Shown: one piece after another, positions 24,974 through 34,856 of the stretch | Layout of the letters: the number at the start of each line of letters is the position of its first letter | Position numbering within the stretch: the first letter of the stretch is position 1 | Source: DATGZX01 sp035296965 | GTDB lineage: Bacteria > Planctomycetota > Planctomycetia > Gemmatales > Gemmataceae | Length of the DNA stretch: 64,000 nucleotides | Direction: 5' to 3' | Assembly (NCBI GenBank): GCA_035296965.1 | Contig: DATGZX010000298.1 | Span: 62,001 to 126,000 of the forward strand | Position numbers and translations under genes: made by a program | The notes under the pieces: model-generated | Seen by the model: only the letters and a program-made list of their open reading frames with translations | Databases searched by the model: none | What the model was told of the DNA's origin: nothing

Positions 24974-25972
24974 ATGTCGTCAGGAACGAGCATGCCTGCC
25001 GGATTTGAGGCGCAACGGCGCTATTACACTTTTAGCCGATTTCTGCGTGAGCGCTTCGGCACAAAAGTGTATCGCGTAACCGTCGATGGCGGCTTCACTT
25101 GCCCGAATGTGGACGGCACGGTCGCGATCGGCGGCTGCGTCTATTGCGATAATCGAAGTTTCAGTCCCAACCGGCGCTTGCCACGCACATCAATTCGCGA
25201 TCAGGTACAACGCGGCGTGAAACTGCTGGAAGATCGCTATGGAGCGCACCAGTTCCTGGCATACTTTCAAGCGGCGACGAATACTTACGCTCCGCTCGAC
25301 AAACTCCGCCGGCTCTACGATGAGGCGCTGGAGCATCCGCAGATTGTCGGCCTGGTGGTGGGCACCAGACCGGATTGCGTGCCGGAGCCGGTCCTTGATC
25401 TGCTGCAAGGCTATGCCCGCGACCGCTACGTTTCCGTGGAATTGGGGCTACAAAGCATCCACGACCGGTCCATGGACTGGATGAATCGGGGGCATCACTT
25501 CGACTCGTTTCTGGATGCCGTGCGCCGCTGCCAGGGCCGAGACCTCACGCTTTCCAGCCATGTCATCCTGGGGTTGCCAGGAGAAACGCATGACGACATG
25601 CTAGCCACGGCAGAAACCCTGGCCCGCTTGCCAGTCCACGCCGTGAAGATCCATAACTTGTACGTCGTTCGCGACACGCCCATGGAAGCAATGTACCAGG
25701 CGGGCGAGGTGCGCATGTTCAACCGAGACGAGTATGTGGCGATTGTTTGCGACTTCTTAGAGCGGTTGCCGCCCAGCATGGTCATTGATCGCCTGAGCGG
25801 CGACGCGCCGCCCGATTATCTCGTGGCGCCGCAGTGGTGCCTGGACAAGCCTGCTCTGTTGCGAGCCATTCACGAGGAGCTGGAACGCCGAGACAGCTGG
25901 CAGGGGAAGAAGTGCAAGCTCGTCGGCGACGGCATGTCCCCTGCAGGCGAGCGGGGGTTGCAGCTTTCGTGA
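24974..25972 (+). CDS. TIGR01212-type radical SAM protein
   Basis: A 332-residue radical SAM enzyme of the YhcC/TIGR01212 family. The cluster Cys have the unusual spacing of that family: Cys43 in FTCPNVDG, then Cys55 and Cys58 in GGCVYC. Later blocks include FQAATNTYAP, VGTRPDCVPEPVLDLL, VELGLQSIHD and SSHVILGLPGETHDDMLATAETL, which match the family core. AGAAGGA precedes the ATG at 24974. YhcC-like proteins have no settled reaction; tRNA or protein modification is suspected. It runs away from the FHA gene, which is divergent. Confidence 0.88.
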   Translation: MSSGTSMPAGFEAQRRYYTFSRFLRERFGTKVYRVTVDGGFTCPNVDGTVAIGGCVYCDNRSFSPNRRLPRTSIRDQVQRGVKLLEDRYGAHQFLAYFQAATNTYAPLDKLRRLYDEALEHPQIVGLVVGTRPDCVPEPVLDLLQGYARDRYVSVELGLQSIHDRSMDWMNRGHHFDSFLDAVRRCQGRDLTLSSHVILGLPGETHDDMLATAETLARLPVHAVKIHNLYVVRDTPMEAMYQAGEVRMFNRDEYVAIVCDFLERLPPSMVIDRLSGDAPPDYLVAPQWCLDKPALLRAIHEELERRDSWQGKKCKLVGDGMSPAGERGLQLS

Positions 25973-26016
25973 TCGAGCTGCTTGTATTCTCCCCGCTCGC
26001 CGGCTTATGTTCCGTC

Positions 26017-26475
26017 TCAGCGGCCGTACCAGTAGCTCGGGTAATATCCAGCCGGCTGCGTGCTGGTGTTCAGGAATTGGCTCGGTGCCTGATATCCCGG
26101 TGCTGCCGCGGCTGGCGCGGACGATTGAGGCCAGTACGGGTAGACCGGAGCCGGCGTCTGGAAGTTGTTGTCGTAGACCCAACCGGGATAGGTGGAGGGC
26201 GCGGTCATATACCCTGACCCACCATAGGGCCAGTACAGATACCAGGGGCCCGGCACCACGCCGCTGCACTCGTTGAAGCCGCCAGACCCGCCGCATCCCG
26301 GCGCGCATGCCGGCGCACAGCCGCACGGTTCGCACCAGGCTTTGAAGAAGCCGCTGGCGCAGATCTTAAGACGAAACCCACCTTGAAGGTTCAGGCAGCC
26401 ATCCGCCGCAGCCTGTTGCGGATAGAGGGCAAGTGCCGGCAGTCCCAAAAGGGCTGCCCAAATGAGCTTGTTCAT
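26017..26475 (-). CDS. Small secreted Gly/Pro/Tyr/Cys-rich protein
   Basis: A 152-residue protein with a signal peptide (MNKLIWAALLGLPALALY, cleavage near AAADG). A Cys cluster follows in the middle (WCEPCGCAPACAPGCGG) that could bind metal or form disulphides, and a C-terminal half rich in Pro, Tyr, Ser and Trp. AGAAGGGG lies before the ATG. Proteins of this composition are frequent in planctomycete proteomes and are thought to be envelope or matrix components; no function is assigned. No homologue elsewhere in this window was recognised. Confidence 0.7.
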   Translation of the reverse strand: MNKLIWAALLGLPALALYPQQAAADGCLNLQGGFRLKICASGFFKAWCEPCGCAPACAPGCGGSGGFNECSGVVPGPWYLYWPYGGSGYMTAPSTYPGWVYDNNFQTPAPVYPYWPQSSAPAAAAPGYQAPSQFLNTSTQPAGYYPSYWYGR

Positions 26476-26809
26476 GACACCCCTTCTCTTTCGGTTCCAA
26501 TCGCCCGAGTCGCAGCGCCCCACGAGCGCGTTTTGAGTTCGGGCAACTAACCATTACCCACGCTCAGCATCCCAGCCAGCAGAAATACACCTCCCGGCAT
26601 GCTCATCGTAAGCTGACGGGTGTTTTCCGCCGCACCGCAGAGTAATGAGGAGATTATCTCGCGATTGATTAAAGGCGCACGCGCAAGTCAACCGGTGCCC
26701 GCGGAATAACCATCACGAGTAGAACTGGACATGAACGAAAGGGGCCGATATCAACCATCCTTAACGGACATGCGCCAGCGCACTGAGATCTTCCGGCATC
26801 TTCGGCGAC
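26476..26809. other. Intergenic region with no supported gene
   Basis: A 334-bp gap between two minus-strand genes, so it contains the promoter of the small secreted protein gene and the end of the GH38-like gene's transcript. I see no family-like frame, repeat, or convincing hairpin here. Confidence 0.4.
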
Positions 26810-29602
26810 CTACTCGAACTCGATGCGCAATTGAGCCAACTCGCCGGCAGCAAACTCAAAAAGAACGGCATCGCCCTGGATTGATGCCTCGGAGACCGAG
26901 GCTCCATGGCCGTCGACGAAGAATGCTCTGCGGGGATTGCGAGCGCAGCGCATCTCCGCCTGCCCTCCATGGTTATTGCATTCCAGCAAGCGCGCCTCAA
27001 CGGCGTCGGCTCCGTCCGCAGCAGGTCGAAGGCTGGACAGTAGGAGATTGGGGGAATCGAGATGAAAAAGCCAGCCCGTTGCTCCCACGTGAGGCGGTCC
27101 CTTGACGGTGGCGACGAAAGGGACTGGCGTCACCATTCCCAGAGCTGTCTGCATGGGGTATTCCCGGTCCACTCCTAGGCCAAGCTCGAAAGCCTGTGTG
27201 TTTTCCCCCTCCGGAACAAGGAGAACGTCGAGCATGCGTCCCCCATGCCTTTGATGGAACGGCAGCCCTCCTGGAAAGATGACAGTGCTTTGCCTTGCCG
27301 AACGAATCTCCAGGTAGTCCGGTGTCTCCGGCCTGGTCTGGCTGGTGACGCTGGCTGGGCCGCCCACCCCACGCAGCAAGCTTGCGCGCTCATCGCCCCA
27401 GGCAAAGCGTGCTCCGAAATAGGCATGCCAGGGATAGCCCTGAGGTGGAATCTGAGGAATGATCTCCAAGCGCAGTTCCAGGACCGGCCGACCTAGCCAG
27501 GCGCGGAAACGTTGGCGAAACCGTGCAATCACCTGCTCGCGATCGTCAAGGATCTCCCCCTCACTGACGATCTCTCCTAGAGCTGGCCCGCTCGAAACTA
27601 CTTTCACCGCCGTGGCCCTCATCGTGCTGCCCGGATTGAAAACGAGCTGCTGGCCGAGGCGGTTGACGCGCGTGCGATGGTCTCGGAGTGCTCTTAAGCC
27701 GCCAGTGACGGGATCGATCTCGGCTTCAAAGAACTCGTTTCGGACGTTGCGAGCATCTGCGAGCCGCATGCGTCCGGGAGCGGGGGCAGCGCCCGGAGTG
27801 CCGGTTCGTGGCACCCACGCAAAGCCGAGTGCCGGAACTTCGATGACCAGTTTCCCCTTCCCACCATCAACCTGGCAGGCCTTGAGTGGCCCCGCTGGAG
27901 CTAACGCATCTGCGACACCGTCCAGTTCCAAAGCCACGCGCCGAGTGAAACTGCACGGATTGAGTACCAAGTAGCCGGGATTGTTATCCTGTGCCCGCGC
28001 CAGAAGACGCTCTGCCAACGCTTGGCTGATCTCCATTTCGAGACCTGCCAACTCGGAAGTGCAACTCTCGGCACCAACTTCAACGAGATTTTCCGCGCTT
28101 GCCAAGCGGCCTTCGACATCGAGACGATCGGTGCGTCCTGCCAGTCCTCGGTGCACGGCTGCCAGTGTCCAGGCAGTGTCGATCCTACGCCGGAGGCGGA
28201 GATGTTGCGTGAACCATGCGATAGGATGCTCGACGTGGGCATCGCTTCGCTCGCTCAAGTAATCGCCATGAAATTCGTCCGCGGATGCCGGTGACACGTA
28301 CTCCCCGGCCAACACTTCATCGAAGTAGCGAGTCATCGTCGTCCATTGGCCGAGCACGGGGCCAAACCGGCACAATTCCAGGAAATCTTCGTACCAGGGC
28401 GCGGCGGGTTTGGCCGTGTGCAACAGCGCGATTGTCGCTGCGTGATCCTGTGCGATCGTTTTATGCAGATAATGCGCCCAGTGAAAATAGACCTGCGGGT
28501 TGTCAACCTCATGCGGAGAACGCGTAAATGCCTCCACCTGCTTCCCGTCCGGGGCGGACCAGTTGATGACGGTAGCGCGATAGGTCGGCAGCACTGATTC
28601 GTCAAAGGGAAGCAGGATCACCTTGCGCAGGCCGACCCGATGCAGCAAGAGAGGAAGCTGAGGATGAAACGCAAACCGCCTCCGGGCGAAGACCTGAATT
28701 TCGGAGTCGAGCAATTTTTTGTAAGTGTCCAGGCCCCTGCGTAAATTCCACAGCTGCGACTCGATCGGGAGCAGGGCATCTTCGCGCTCGAGGTAGGGAC
28801 CGCCGCAGATGTCGACCAGCCCATCGCGAAGCCGTCCGCGCACGGAGGCCAACAGGTCGGGATTTGCCTGGCCGAGTTTCTCCAGCAGTGATCCGCAGGC
28901 AATCACGTTCAACGGGATCTCTCGTTTGGACCATGCGGGAAAGGGATCTGCTAGTCGATGTTCACTCAACAGGCAGAGATCGAGAAGGTAGATACTGACC
29001 GGATAGAGGACCTCCCGCGCGGCAAGAAGCCGGTCGGCCGCCGACTGCAAAGGCTTGCGGAAAGCCTCGGGATCCGTGTCAGACAGAAGAGCAAGCGATT
29101 GTTGGACATCGGACCAGAGATCGCCGACAGCCAGCACGTTTTCGTGCTCCATCGCCTCGAAAAGGGTCTCAATCACGCGGTAGCCAAACCCAATTCCAAA
29201 AAAGGGCCCGGCCTTTGCCCACTCCAATTCAAGGAGCGCGGTCGCGCCGGAACCACCTGGGAGTTCAGAGCGCAGGGCTTCGTGCAGATTGTTCAGGGTC
29301 GTCGCCCGATCCCCAGTCGCCCGGAAGGAGATGGCGCCCGCCTTTCGAACGCGTTCCTCCCAATCGTCCGGAAGGACGAGCGGCGGGCTTTCCGGCAAGG
29401 CGTAGATGATGCCTGCGACGGGCTGCTCGTGATCATAGGGCGAGGCAATCTGTGGCGGGCCCGCGGCACCTTGCAAGGCTGCGGGATGCCAGAGCACAGA
29501 ATAGCCGTTCAGCAAGGCTGCGACTTCGTCGCTACTTAGCATGAGCGGGTTTTGAGCCGGAAATCGGTAGGGGCTCAAGACGATCAATTCACGCGGATTC
29601 AT
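26810..29602 (-). CDS. Large GH38-like (alpha-mannosidase-fold) glycosidase-related protein
   Basis: A 930-residue protein without a signal peptide. The N-terminal half, up to about 430, is mixed helix/strand and could be a (beta/alpha)7-type domain. The C-terminal half resembles GH38 beta-sandwich domains: NEFFEAEIDPVTGGLRAL, YPWHAYFGARFAWGDE and EFAAGELAQLRIEF, the last like the typical closing strand. GH38 enzymes hydrolyse alpha-mannosides using a zinc-bound aspartate nucleophile; I could not find that Asp/His block with confidence, so activity is uncertain. The ATG at 29602 is followed by RELIVLSPYRFP, a family-like opening. The divergent TPR gene begins 201 bases away. Confidence 0.55.
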   Translation of the reverse strand: MNPRELIVLSPYRFPAQNPLMLSSDEVAALLNGYSVLWHPAALQGAAGPPQIASPYDHEQPVAGIIYALPESPPLVLPDDWEERVRKAGAISFRATGDRATTLNNLHEALRSELPGGSGATALLELEWAKAGPFFGIGFGYRVIETLFEAMEHENVLAVGDLWSDVQQSLALLSDTDPEAFRKPLQSAADRLLAAREVLYPVSIYLLDLCLLSEHRLADPFPAWSKREIPLNVIACGSLLEKLGQANPDLLASVRGRLRDGLVDICGGPYLEREDALLPIESQLWNLRRGLDTYKKLLDSEIQVFARRRFAFHPQLPLLLHRVGLRKVILLPFDESVLPTYRATVINWSAPDGKQVEAFTRSPHEVDNPQVYFHWAHYLHKTIAQDHAATIALLHTAKPAAPWYEDFLELCRFGPVLGQWTTMTRYFDEVLAGEYVSPASADEFHGDYLSERSDAHVEHPIAWFTQHLRLRRRIDTAWTLAAVHRGLAGRTDRLDVEGRLASAENLVEVGAESCTSELAGLEMEISQALAERLLARAQDNNPGYLVLNPCSFTRRVALELDGVADALAPAGPLKACQVDGGKGKLVIEVPALGFAWVPRTGTPGAAPAPGRMRLADARNVRNEFFEAEIDPVTGGLRALRDHRTRVNRLGQQLVFNPGSTMRATAVKVVSSGPALGEIVSEGEILDDREQVIARFRQRFRAWLGRPVLELRLEIIPQIPPQGYPWHAYFGARFAWGDERASLLRGVGGPASVTSQTRPETPDYLEIRSARQSTVIFPGGLPFHQRHGGRMLDVLLVPEGENTQAFELGLGVDREYPMQTALGMVTPVPFVATVKGPPHVGATGWLFHLDSPNLLLSSLRPAADGADAVEARLLECNNHGGQAEMRCARNPRRAFFVDGHGASVSEASIQGDAVLFEFAAGELAQLRIEFE

Positions 29603-29710
29603 GCAGTGGATCTATGAGGCTGCACCTGTAAAATCAACTAGCTCAGGCCAGCGCTTGCGGGGAGGAATCGTGAGCGCGAACGGATACTGTCCGTCACAAA
29701 GTCGGGCAAA

Positions 29711-29740
29711 TTGTCGATGTGCCTGCCTTTTCGATATAGT
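29711..29740 (+). promoter_or_regulatory. Candidate sigma-70 promoter for the TPR gene
   Basis: TTGTCG (29711-29716) and TATAGT (29735-29740) stand 18 bases apart, 64 bases before the TPR gene start. Four and five consensus bases match respectively. Confidence 0.4.
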
Positions 29741-29803
29741 GACCAACGAAGGCCTTTGGAAAAGGACGACCACGAATGCCCCGCCGTACTCTGAAGGTGC
29801 AGG

Positions 29804-32149
29804 ATGTCGAAGAAACAGAAGCATCGGCCAGCGTCGATTCCCACGCTCGATGTTCTGAAAACGCGCATGGAGAGGGCCATCCAGGAGGGCCGATACCAGC
29901 AAGCCCTGGAACTTTCCAAACAACTCTGCAAGCAGGACCCGACGCCAGCATCCAATGACTTGTTGCGAGAAGCTTCTCTGGGACGGGCGCAACAACTGCG
30001 CCGACTGGGCAGCACTCGAGACGCGCGGACCCTTTTGGACCGGGCCCTGGAACTGAGCGGACAGGACCCGGCCCTGCTAGGAAGGATCGCTGAAGAGCTA
30101 GCCTTGGCTGGCGATGTCCGTCGGGCGTTGGCTCTGGCAAAGGAGCTTCCTGGGTCGTCGCTGACGGCTCGTCTCTACAGCCTCGCGGCAGATCAGGCAA
30201 TCTCTAGAGGCGCAAACGGCAAGGAAATTCTGCCCCAGGAAATGCACGCTCCATTCGCTCTTGTTGTGGCCGCTTTCGGTCAGATTGAAGCAGGCCAGGA
30301 TGACGAAGCACGAGAAATCCTGCAAGGGATCGGCTTGCAATCGCCGTTCCTGGAGTGGCGCGTGTTTCTGCGTGGTCTGTCCGCCTATTATCAGGGCGAT
30401 CGGGCACGGGCCCTGGACAATTGGCAGCGCCTGGATCCAGAGCGGCTCCCCGCGAAGCTGACCGCAGCTTTCCGGTTCCAGATCGACCCGGTTTTTCGCC
30501 AGGCTCAACTGCCGGCGACGCAGGCGGCTTTGCAGAAGAAAGTGGATCGCCTACAGACATCCGGGTTTGTGGTGCCCTTGCGGAATCTCCAGGCAGTGCT
30601 TGTGGACCCAGAGCAACTGCCGCAGGCATTTCGGCTCACGGAGCAATTCTACCAGGCCTTCCGACAGCAACACCCGATCCTTGCGGTTCGACTGGCCGCC
30701 TGTTTTTACTGGGCAGTCATCAATGGCGGCACACCGGAGGACGCCGTCCGGTTGTTCCGGGTCTTTGGCCCCCCTGCGGACGACCCTCAGTTTTTGCGCC
30801 TGCGAGCGCTGGTCTTCGAGCACATAGGTGAGCTTCAAAAAGCGCACGACTCCTGGCGGAAGTATCAAGAATCCCTGGCAGAGAACCCTTCCGCATGGCC
30901 CAAAGAGCAGGTTGATCGCGTTCGGGCCCTGATCTGGTGCAGGATGGGCGACTACGCCGCCAATGTCCCCGACCCGGACGAGATTCCAAACTTGCCGGAC
31001 TTCCTTCGCAATCACCCAGAGCGACCTAGGCCGTTGCGCCCTTCAGCAGCGGAGTGTTACGAGCACAGCTTGGAACTGGCCCCGGACCGGCTGGAAACGC
31101 ATGAATCGCTAGTCCAGTATCACGTGGATAGGCAGGACGACCCGAAAGCCGCGCGCGTGGCAGACAGACTGCTCGAGCGATTTCCCGACCACGCCCTCAC
31201 ACTCCAGCAATTGGGAGACATCCGCCTTAGGCGCCAGGAGTACGCCGAGGCCGTGAGGTTATACCTCCGGGCCTTGAAGGCCAAGCCCCTCGACCGCGGC
31301 CTCCGACATCAGATCAGCTACGCGCATTTGTGTGACGCCCGCAGCCTTGCCGAAGCGGGTAGTTTCGATGAAGCCCGTGCTGGTTACCAGGCTGCACTCA
31401 CCTACGGTGACGGACAGGATAGAGCTTCGGCGCTATGTAAGTGGGCAGCTTGCGAGTTCAAGGCCGGAAGCAAGCCGCGCGCAGAGGAGTTGCTTAAAGA
31501 GGCAGAGGCGCTAGCGGGCGATCCGCTCCCTATTGCCTATAGCATGCTCATCGAGGCGACCCGGCTCCGGCTGCCTCAGGCATTGAAGACGCGGTTCAAT
31601 AAGCAATTCAACGCTGGTCTTGCCGATCCTGTTTCCGCGCATGCCGCGGTGGCCATCGCGTTGACCGCAGCCACACATTGCCGTGCAGAGGTAACTTACC
31701 GTGGCCAAAAAACGCACGAAAAAAAGGTCCTTGCGTACCTGGAACAAGCCCTGAAAGTCCAACTTCCGGCCGCAGAGCTTAAGGAAATCAGCACTGCGCT
31801 GTTAAGCATGCGAGCCCTGGCTCTTTTGCGAAAATTCACAAATCGAGGACGGAGTGCGTTCCCAGGCAATCCTCATTTTCCGCTTCTAGAGGCGGAGAGC
31901 TATTTCACTCAAGGTCCTTTCCAGTGTCCTGTCTGGAAAGTGCGCCCCTTACTCGACCGGGCTACAAAGTTGGCCAAGGAATTGCCCGAAGGCGCCGAGC
32001 GAAAGGACATGTTGGAACTTATCGAGCACCGCCGACTGATGCTCGGCGGGGACGGAATGTTCAGCGGCTTTCCTGGCATGGAAATGCTGAATGAAATCTT
32101 CGGCACCCTGCCTGACCACGGGGATTTGGATTTCGATGACGACGATTGA
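29804..32149 (+). CDS. Large TPR-repeat protein
   Basis: A 781-residue cytoplasmic helical-repeat protein with TPR-like units through the whole length. The clearest are near the N-terminus (KTRMERAIQEGRYQQALELSKQL) and in the middle (DIRLRRQEYAEAVRLYLRALKAKP). The N-terminus is basic and the last residues are acidic (DLDFDDDD), so a protein-binding scaffold is likely. No enzymatic motif or signal peptide is seen. It begins after AGG at about 29798 and a short UTR, and ends 42 bases before the MFS gene start. The chaperone cassette begins 1.4 kb downstream, though co-function is not shown. Confidence 0.75.
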   Translation: MSKKQKHRPASIPTLDVLKTRMERAIQEGRYQQALELSKQLCKQDPTPASNDLLREASLGRAQQLRRLGSTRDARTLLDRALELSGQDPALLGRIAEELALAGDVRRALALAKELPGSSLTARLYSLAADQAISRGANGKEILPQEMHAPFALVVAAFGQIEAGQDDEAREILQGIGLQSPFLEWRVFLRGLSAYYQGDRARALDNWQRLDPERLPAKLTAAFRFQIDPVFRQAQLPATQAALQKKVDRLQTSGFVVPLRNLQAVLVDPEQLPQAFRLTEQFYQAFRQQHPILAVRLAACFYWAVINGGTPEDAVRLFRVFGPPADDPQFLRLRALVFEHIGELQKAHDSWRKYQESLAENPSAWPKEQVDRVRALIWCRMGDYAANVPDPDEIPNLPDFLRNHPERPRPLRPSAAECYEHSLELAPDRLETHESLVQYHVDRQDDPKAARVADRLLERFPDHALTLQQLGDIRLRRQEYAEAVRLYLRALKAKPLDRGLRHQISYAHLCDARSLAEAGSFDEARAGYQAALTYGDGQDRASALCKWAACEFKAGSKPRAEELLKEAEALAGDPLPIAYSMLIEATRLRLPQALKTRFNKQFNAGLADPVSAHAAVAIALTAATHCRAEVTYRGQKTHEKKVLAYLEQALKVQLPAAELKEISTALLSMRALALLRKFTNRGRSAFPGNPHFPLLEAESYFTQGPFQCPVWKVRPLLDRATKLAKELPEGAERKDMLELIEHRRLMLGGDGMFSGFPGMEMLNEIFGTLPDHGDLDFDDDD

Positions 32150-32190
32150 GAAACCGCAACATCTTCCGCAGGCCGGGAAATCCGCGAACT

Positions 32191-33546
32191 ATGCGCAGCA
32201 TGCAAGCCGAGCCGGGTCGAGAGTCTGGCCTGAAATTCATGTGGCGAGCGCTGACCCACAAGAACTTCAGGCTATTCTTTGTCGGCCAGGGGATCTCCCT
32301 GATCGGCACTTGGATGACACGCGTGGCCACAAGTTGGCTCGTCTTCAAATTGAGCGAGCCTTCCATGGCAGCATTCGTGCTGGGGGCCGTCGGTTTCGCG
32401 GGCCAGATTCCTACGTTTTTGATGGCGCCGGTTGCAGGTGTGCTGGTTGACCGCTCAAATCGCCATCAGCTGGTTGTAATCACTCAGATCCTTTCCATGA
32501 TTCAGTCCTTCAGCTTGGCCTGGGTGGTGTCAGTCGGGAATGCAAATGACCGCGTAATCTGGGCAATTGTTTTCCTCAATGTTTTTCAGGGACTCGTCAA
32601 TGCCTTTGACATGCCGGCCCGCCAGGCCTTTCTGACGGAGATGGTGACCCGCAAGGAGGACCTTGCCAATGCGATCGCGCTTAATTCATCTCTCGTAAAC
32701 AGCGCCCGGCTGCTCGGACCGTCCATTGCCGGCGTGCTTATTGCCCTGGTAGGCGAGGTGTGGTGTTTTTTGATCGATGGGTTTAGTTACATGGCAGTGA
32801 TCGCGGCCTTGCTGGCGATGACAGTGGCACCGCGAGAAATTCAGGCACATCAAAAACGAATTTGGCACAGCCTGAAGGAGGGCTTGGCCTACGCCTTTGG
32901 CTTCCCGCCCATCCGGGCCATCCTTATCCAGCTGGCGCTCGTGAGCCTGATGGGAATGTCGTACACAGTCCTCATGCCTATTTTTGCCGACCAAATTCGT
33001 ACGAATTCGCCTTCTGTCCTGGGCTTGCTCATGGCCGCCTCGGGGGTCGGGGCATTGATTGGTGCCCTGTACCTGGCCGCGCGGAACACGGTGCTCGGAC
33101 TAGGCCGGGTGATCGTGGTGGCGACCATCCTTTTCGGGGCGGCGCTCCTCGGCTTCGCAAATTCGCGAATCTTATGGATTTCCATGGTTCTGATGCTTGT
33201 GAGCGGGTTCGGCATGATGGTGCAAATGGCCGCCTGTAACACCGTCCTGCAGACCATCGTGCAAGAGGACAAACGGGGGAGAGTCATGAGCCTCTACACC
33301 ATGGCGTTCATGGGAATGACACCATTTGGCAGCTTGCTGGCGGGCGGACTGGCTAGCCTGCTGGGCGCGCCCGCCGCGGTGATGGTCGGCGGCACGGCTT
33401 GTATCCTGGGAGGGCTGTGGTTTGCCGCCAGGCTCCGCGAATTGCGCGTGCTAATCCGTCCCATTTATGCGCGAATGGGCATTTTGCCCGAGCTGGCTGC
33501 AGGCATTGATGCCGCGACGCGACTGTCAGTGCCGGCGGAGGAATAG
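32191..33546 (+). CDS. MFS transporter, EntS/MFS_3-like exporter
   Basis: About 451 residues with 12 predicted helices. The opening FRLFFVGQGISLIGTWMTRVATSWL is the signature of the MFS_3 group (EntS-type enterobactin exporters and related permeases). The loop after helix 2 carries APVAGVLVDRSNRHQLV, with the D-R-x-x-R motif of the superfamily. DMPARQAFLTEMV and RGRVMSLYTMAFMGMTP are also typical. A TTG at 32146 would overlap the TPR gene by 4 bases, but the ATG at 32191 is preferred. It probably exports a small molecule; the substrate is unknown. Confidence 0.85.
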   Translation: MRSMQAEPGRESGLKFMWRALTHKNFRLFFVGQGISLIGTWMTRVATSWLVFKLSEPSMAAFVLGAVGFAGQIPTFLMAPVAGVLVDRSNRHQLVVITQILSMIQSFSLAWVVSVGNANDRVIWAIVFLNVFQGLVNAFDMPARQAFLTEMVTRKEDLANAIALNSSLVNSARLLGPSIAGVLIALVGEVWCFLIDGFSYMAVIAALLAMTVAPREIQAHQKRIWHSLKEGLAYAFGFPPIRAILIQLALVSLMGMSYTVLMPIFADQIRTNSPSVLGLLMAASGVGALIGALYLAARNTVLGLGRVIVVATILFGAALLGFANSRILWISMVLMLVSGFGMMVQMAACNTVLQTIVQEDKRGRVMSLYTMAFMGMTPFGSLLAGGLASLLGAPAAVMVGGTACILGGLWFAARLRELRVLIRPIYARMGILPELAAGIDAATRLSVPAEE

Positions 33547-33608
33547 CGTGAAGCCGGTCGCCGTTTGTAGTAAAAAGTGACTGGAACCCTTACGAGGAGC
33601 AAAGATCC

Positions 33609-33902
33609 ATGGCCGACCCCTACCAGGAATTGGGCCTTTCAGCTGCTAGCGACGACAATGCCATCCGTCGCCGCTACCTCGAGCTGGTGCGTGAGTTTCC
33701 GCCCGAGCGGTACCCAGAGAAGTTTGCTGCCATTCGAGCCGCTTATGAAAGCTTGCGCGACCTGGATACAAGGCTGCGCTATCGCCTCTTCGAGGCAGGT
33801 AGGAACGAGAGCATCGAAGCGATCATTGAGGAATTAACATGCCGGACCCCGCAACAACGGATGTCTCTGGAAACAATGCTGGCGGCGTCGATCAAGCCTT
33901 GA
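33609..33902 (+). CDS. J-domain-like protein with HPD replaced
   Basis: A 97-residue protein consisting mainly of a J-like fold: PYQELGLSAASDDNAIRRRYLELVR (helices I-II), then FPPERYPEKFAAIRAAYESLRDLDTRLRYRLFEAG (helices III-IV). Canonical J-domains carry HPD between helices II and III to trigger Hsp70 ATPase activity; here residues 31-33 read PPE. J proteins in this kind of cassette may therefore recruit but not stimulate, or stimulate differently. Its last 64 bases overlap the GrpE-like gene. It heads a cassette with GrpE-like, Hsp70, zinc-ribbon, REC-GAF and S8 genes. Confidence 0.8.
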   Translation: MADPYQELGLSAASDDNAIRRRYLELVREFPPERYPEKFAAIRAAYESLRDLDTRLRYRLFEAGRNESIEAIIEELTCRTPQQRMSLETMLAASIKP

Positions 33903-34741
33903 CTCCCGATGTCATCGAGACAGCTCTCGGGGAGTTCCGGACCTGGTTGCAATCGCTGCCATCCAGCTCACTGCCAACTTCGGGTGAGGAACCGGAGACC
34001 ATCGATCTGCATACGATCGTCTCCCAATTCGTGGCACTGCGCCACGAGGTGAACCTGCAGACCAAGGGGGCCAGGACACAGCAGGAACAGTATGGCACAA
34101 CCCTGGAACAGCTTGGCAGAGCCCTCGATTTGCTCGAGAAGAAGCAGACTGAGGCTCGCCGGGAAAGCGAGCATTCTCAGCGGGAGTCCCTGCGCCCTCT
34201 GTTGAAGGTACTTGTCGATGTCTACGATGCGCTGTCCCTGGGAAATCGCGAGGCGCAACGGGTCCAGGAGGCCATTCTGTCTTCTCTCCAGCAGATGGCG
34301 TTGGCGGCGTCAGCGTCGTTGAAGATTCCGCAGGACCTGAGTCGGCCGTGCCGGATCAAGGCATCTTTGTGGGTAAGGTGGTTCGGCAGCGGCGCTTCTG
34401 CTGAAGAAGAGGCTGCGGCTGAGGAGGAGAGGTCGGCCCGCGCGAGAGCGCAGCAGCAGGAGCAGCTCGGTCAGGCAGCTGCCCAAGTTAGCCAACTACT
34501 CAGCTCACTGGTCACCGGTTATAGAATGAGTTTGGAGCGCATCGCGCGCGCGCTGGCCCAGCAGGGCCTCGAGACTATACATTGCGTGGGATTGCCGTTC
34601 GATCCCGAAACCATGGAAGCAGTAGCGATTGCGGCCGACAGCGGCCGGCCGCCGGGAGAAGTGATCCAGGAAGTCCGTCGTGGCTATCATTGGGGCGGAC
34701 GGGTGTTCCGATATGCCCAGGTGAGCGTTGTCAAGGCCTGA
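33839..34741 (+). CDS. Large GrpE-like nucleotide exchange factor
   Basis: A 300-residue protein, much longer than the ~200 residues of ordinary GrpE. Its C-terminus is plainly GrpE: GLETIHCVGLPFDPETMEAVAI, then GYHWGGRVFRYAQVSVVKA, the beta domain that opens the Hsp70 nucleotide pocket. The middle has long helices with coiled-coil character (about 65-110), matching the GrpE dimer stalk. A further helical insert with Glu/Ala/Gln-rich repeats is at about 180-225. GAGG stands 7 bases before the ATG at 33839, inside the J-like gene. Confidence 0.88.
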   Translation: MPDPATTDVSGNNAGGVDQALTPDVIETALGEFRTWLQSLPSSSLPTSGEEPETIDLHTIVSQFVALRHEVNLQTKGARTQQEQYGTTLEQLGRALDLLEKKQTEARRESEHSQRESLRPLLKVLVDVYDALSLGNREAQRVQEAILSSLQQMALAASASLKIPQDLSRPCRIKASLWVRWFGSGASAEEEAAAEEERSARARAQQQEQLGQAAAQVSQLLSSLVTGYRMSLERIARALAQQGLETIHCVGLPFDPETMEAVAIAADSGRPPGEVIQEVRRGYHWGGRVFRYAQVSVVKA

Positions 34742-34856
34742 CGTGTCTGACCCGGAATCCACCACCGGAGGTCTTCGCCGCACGGATCAGATTAGTACCC
34801 GATTGGCTCTGGAAATCGCAATTCGAGACTCGTAATTTTCGGAAAGGAATCATTTC

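Noticed and set aside
33609..33902. Full-length DnaJ
   Set aside because: Only a J-like part is present, with no Gly/Phe, zinc-finger or C-terminal domains, and HPD is missing.
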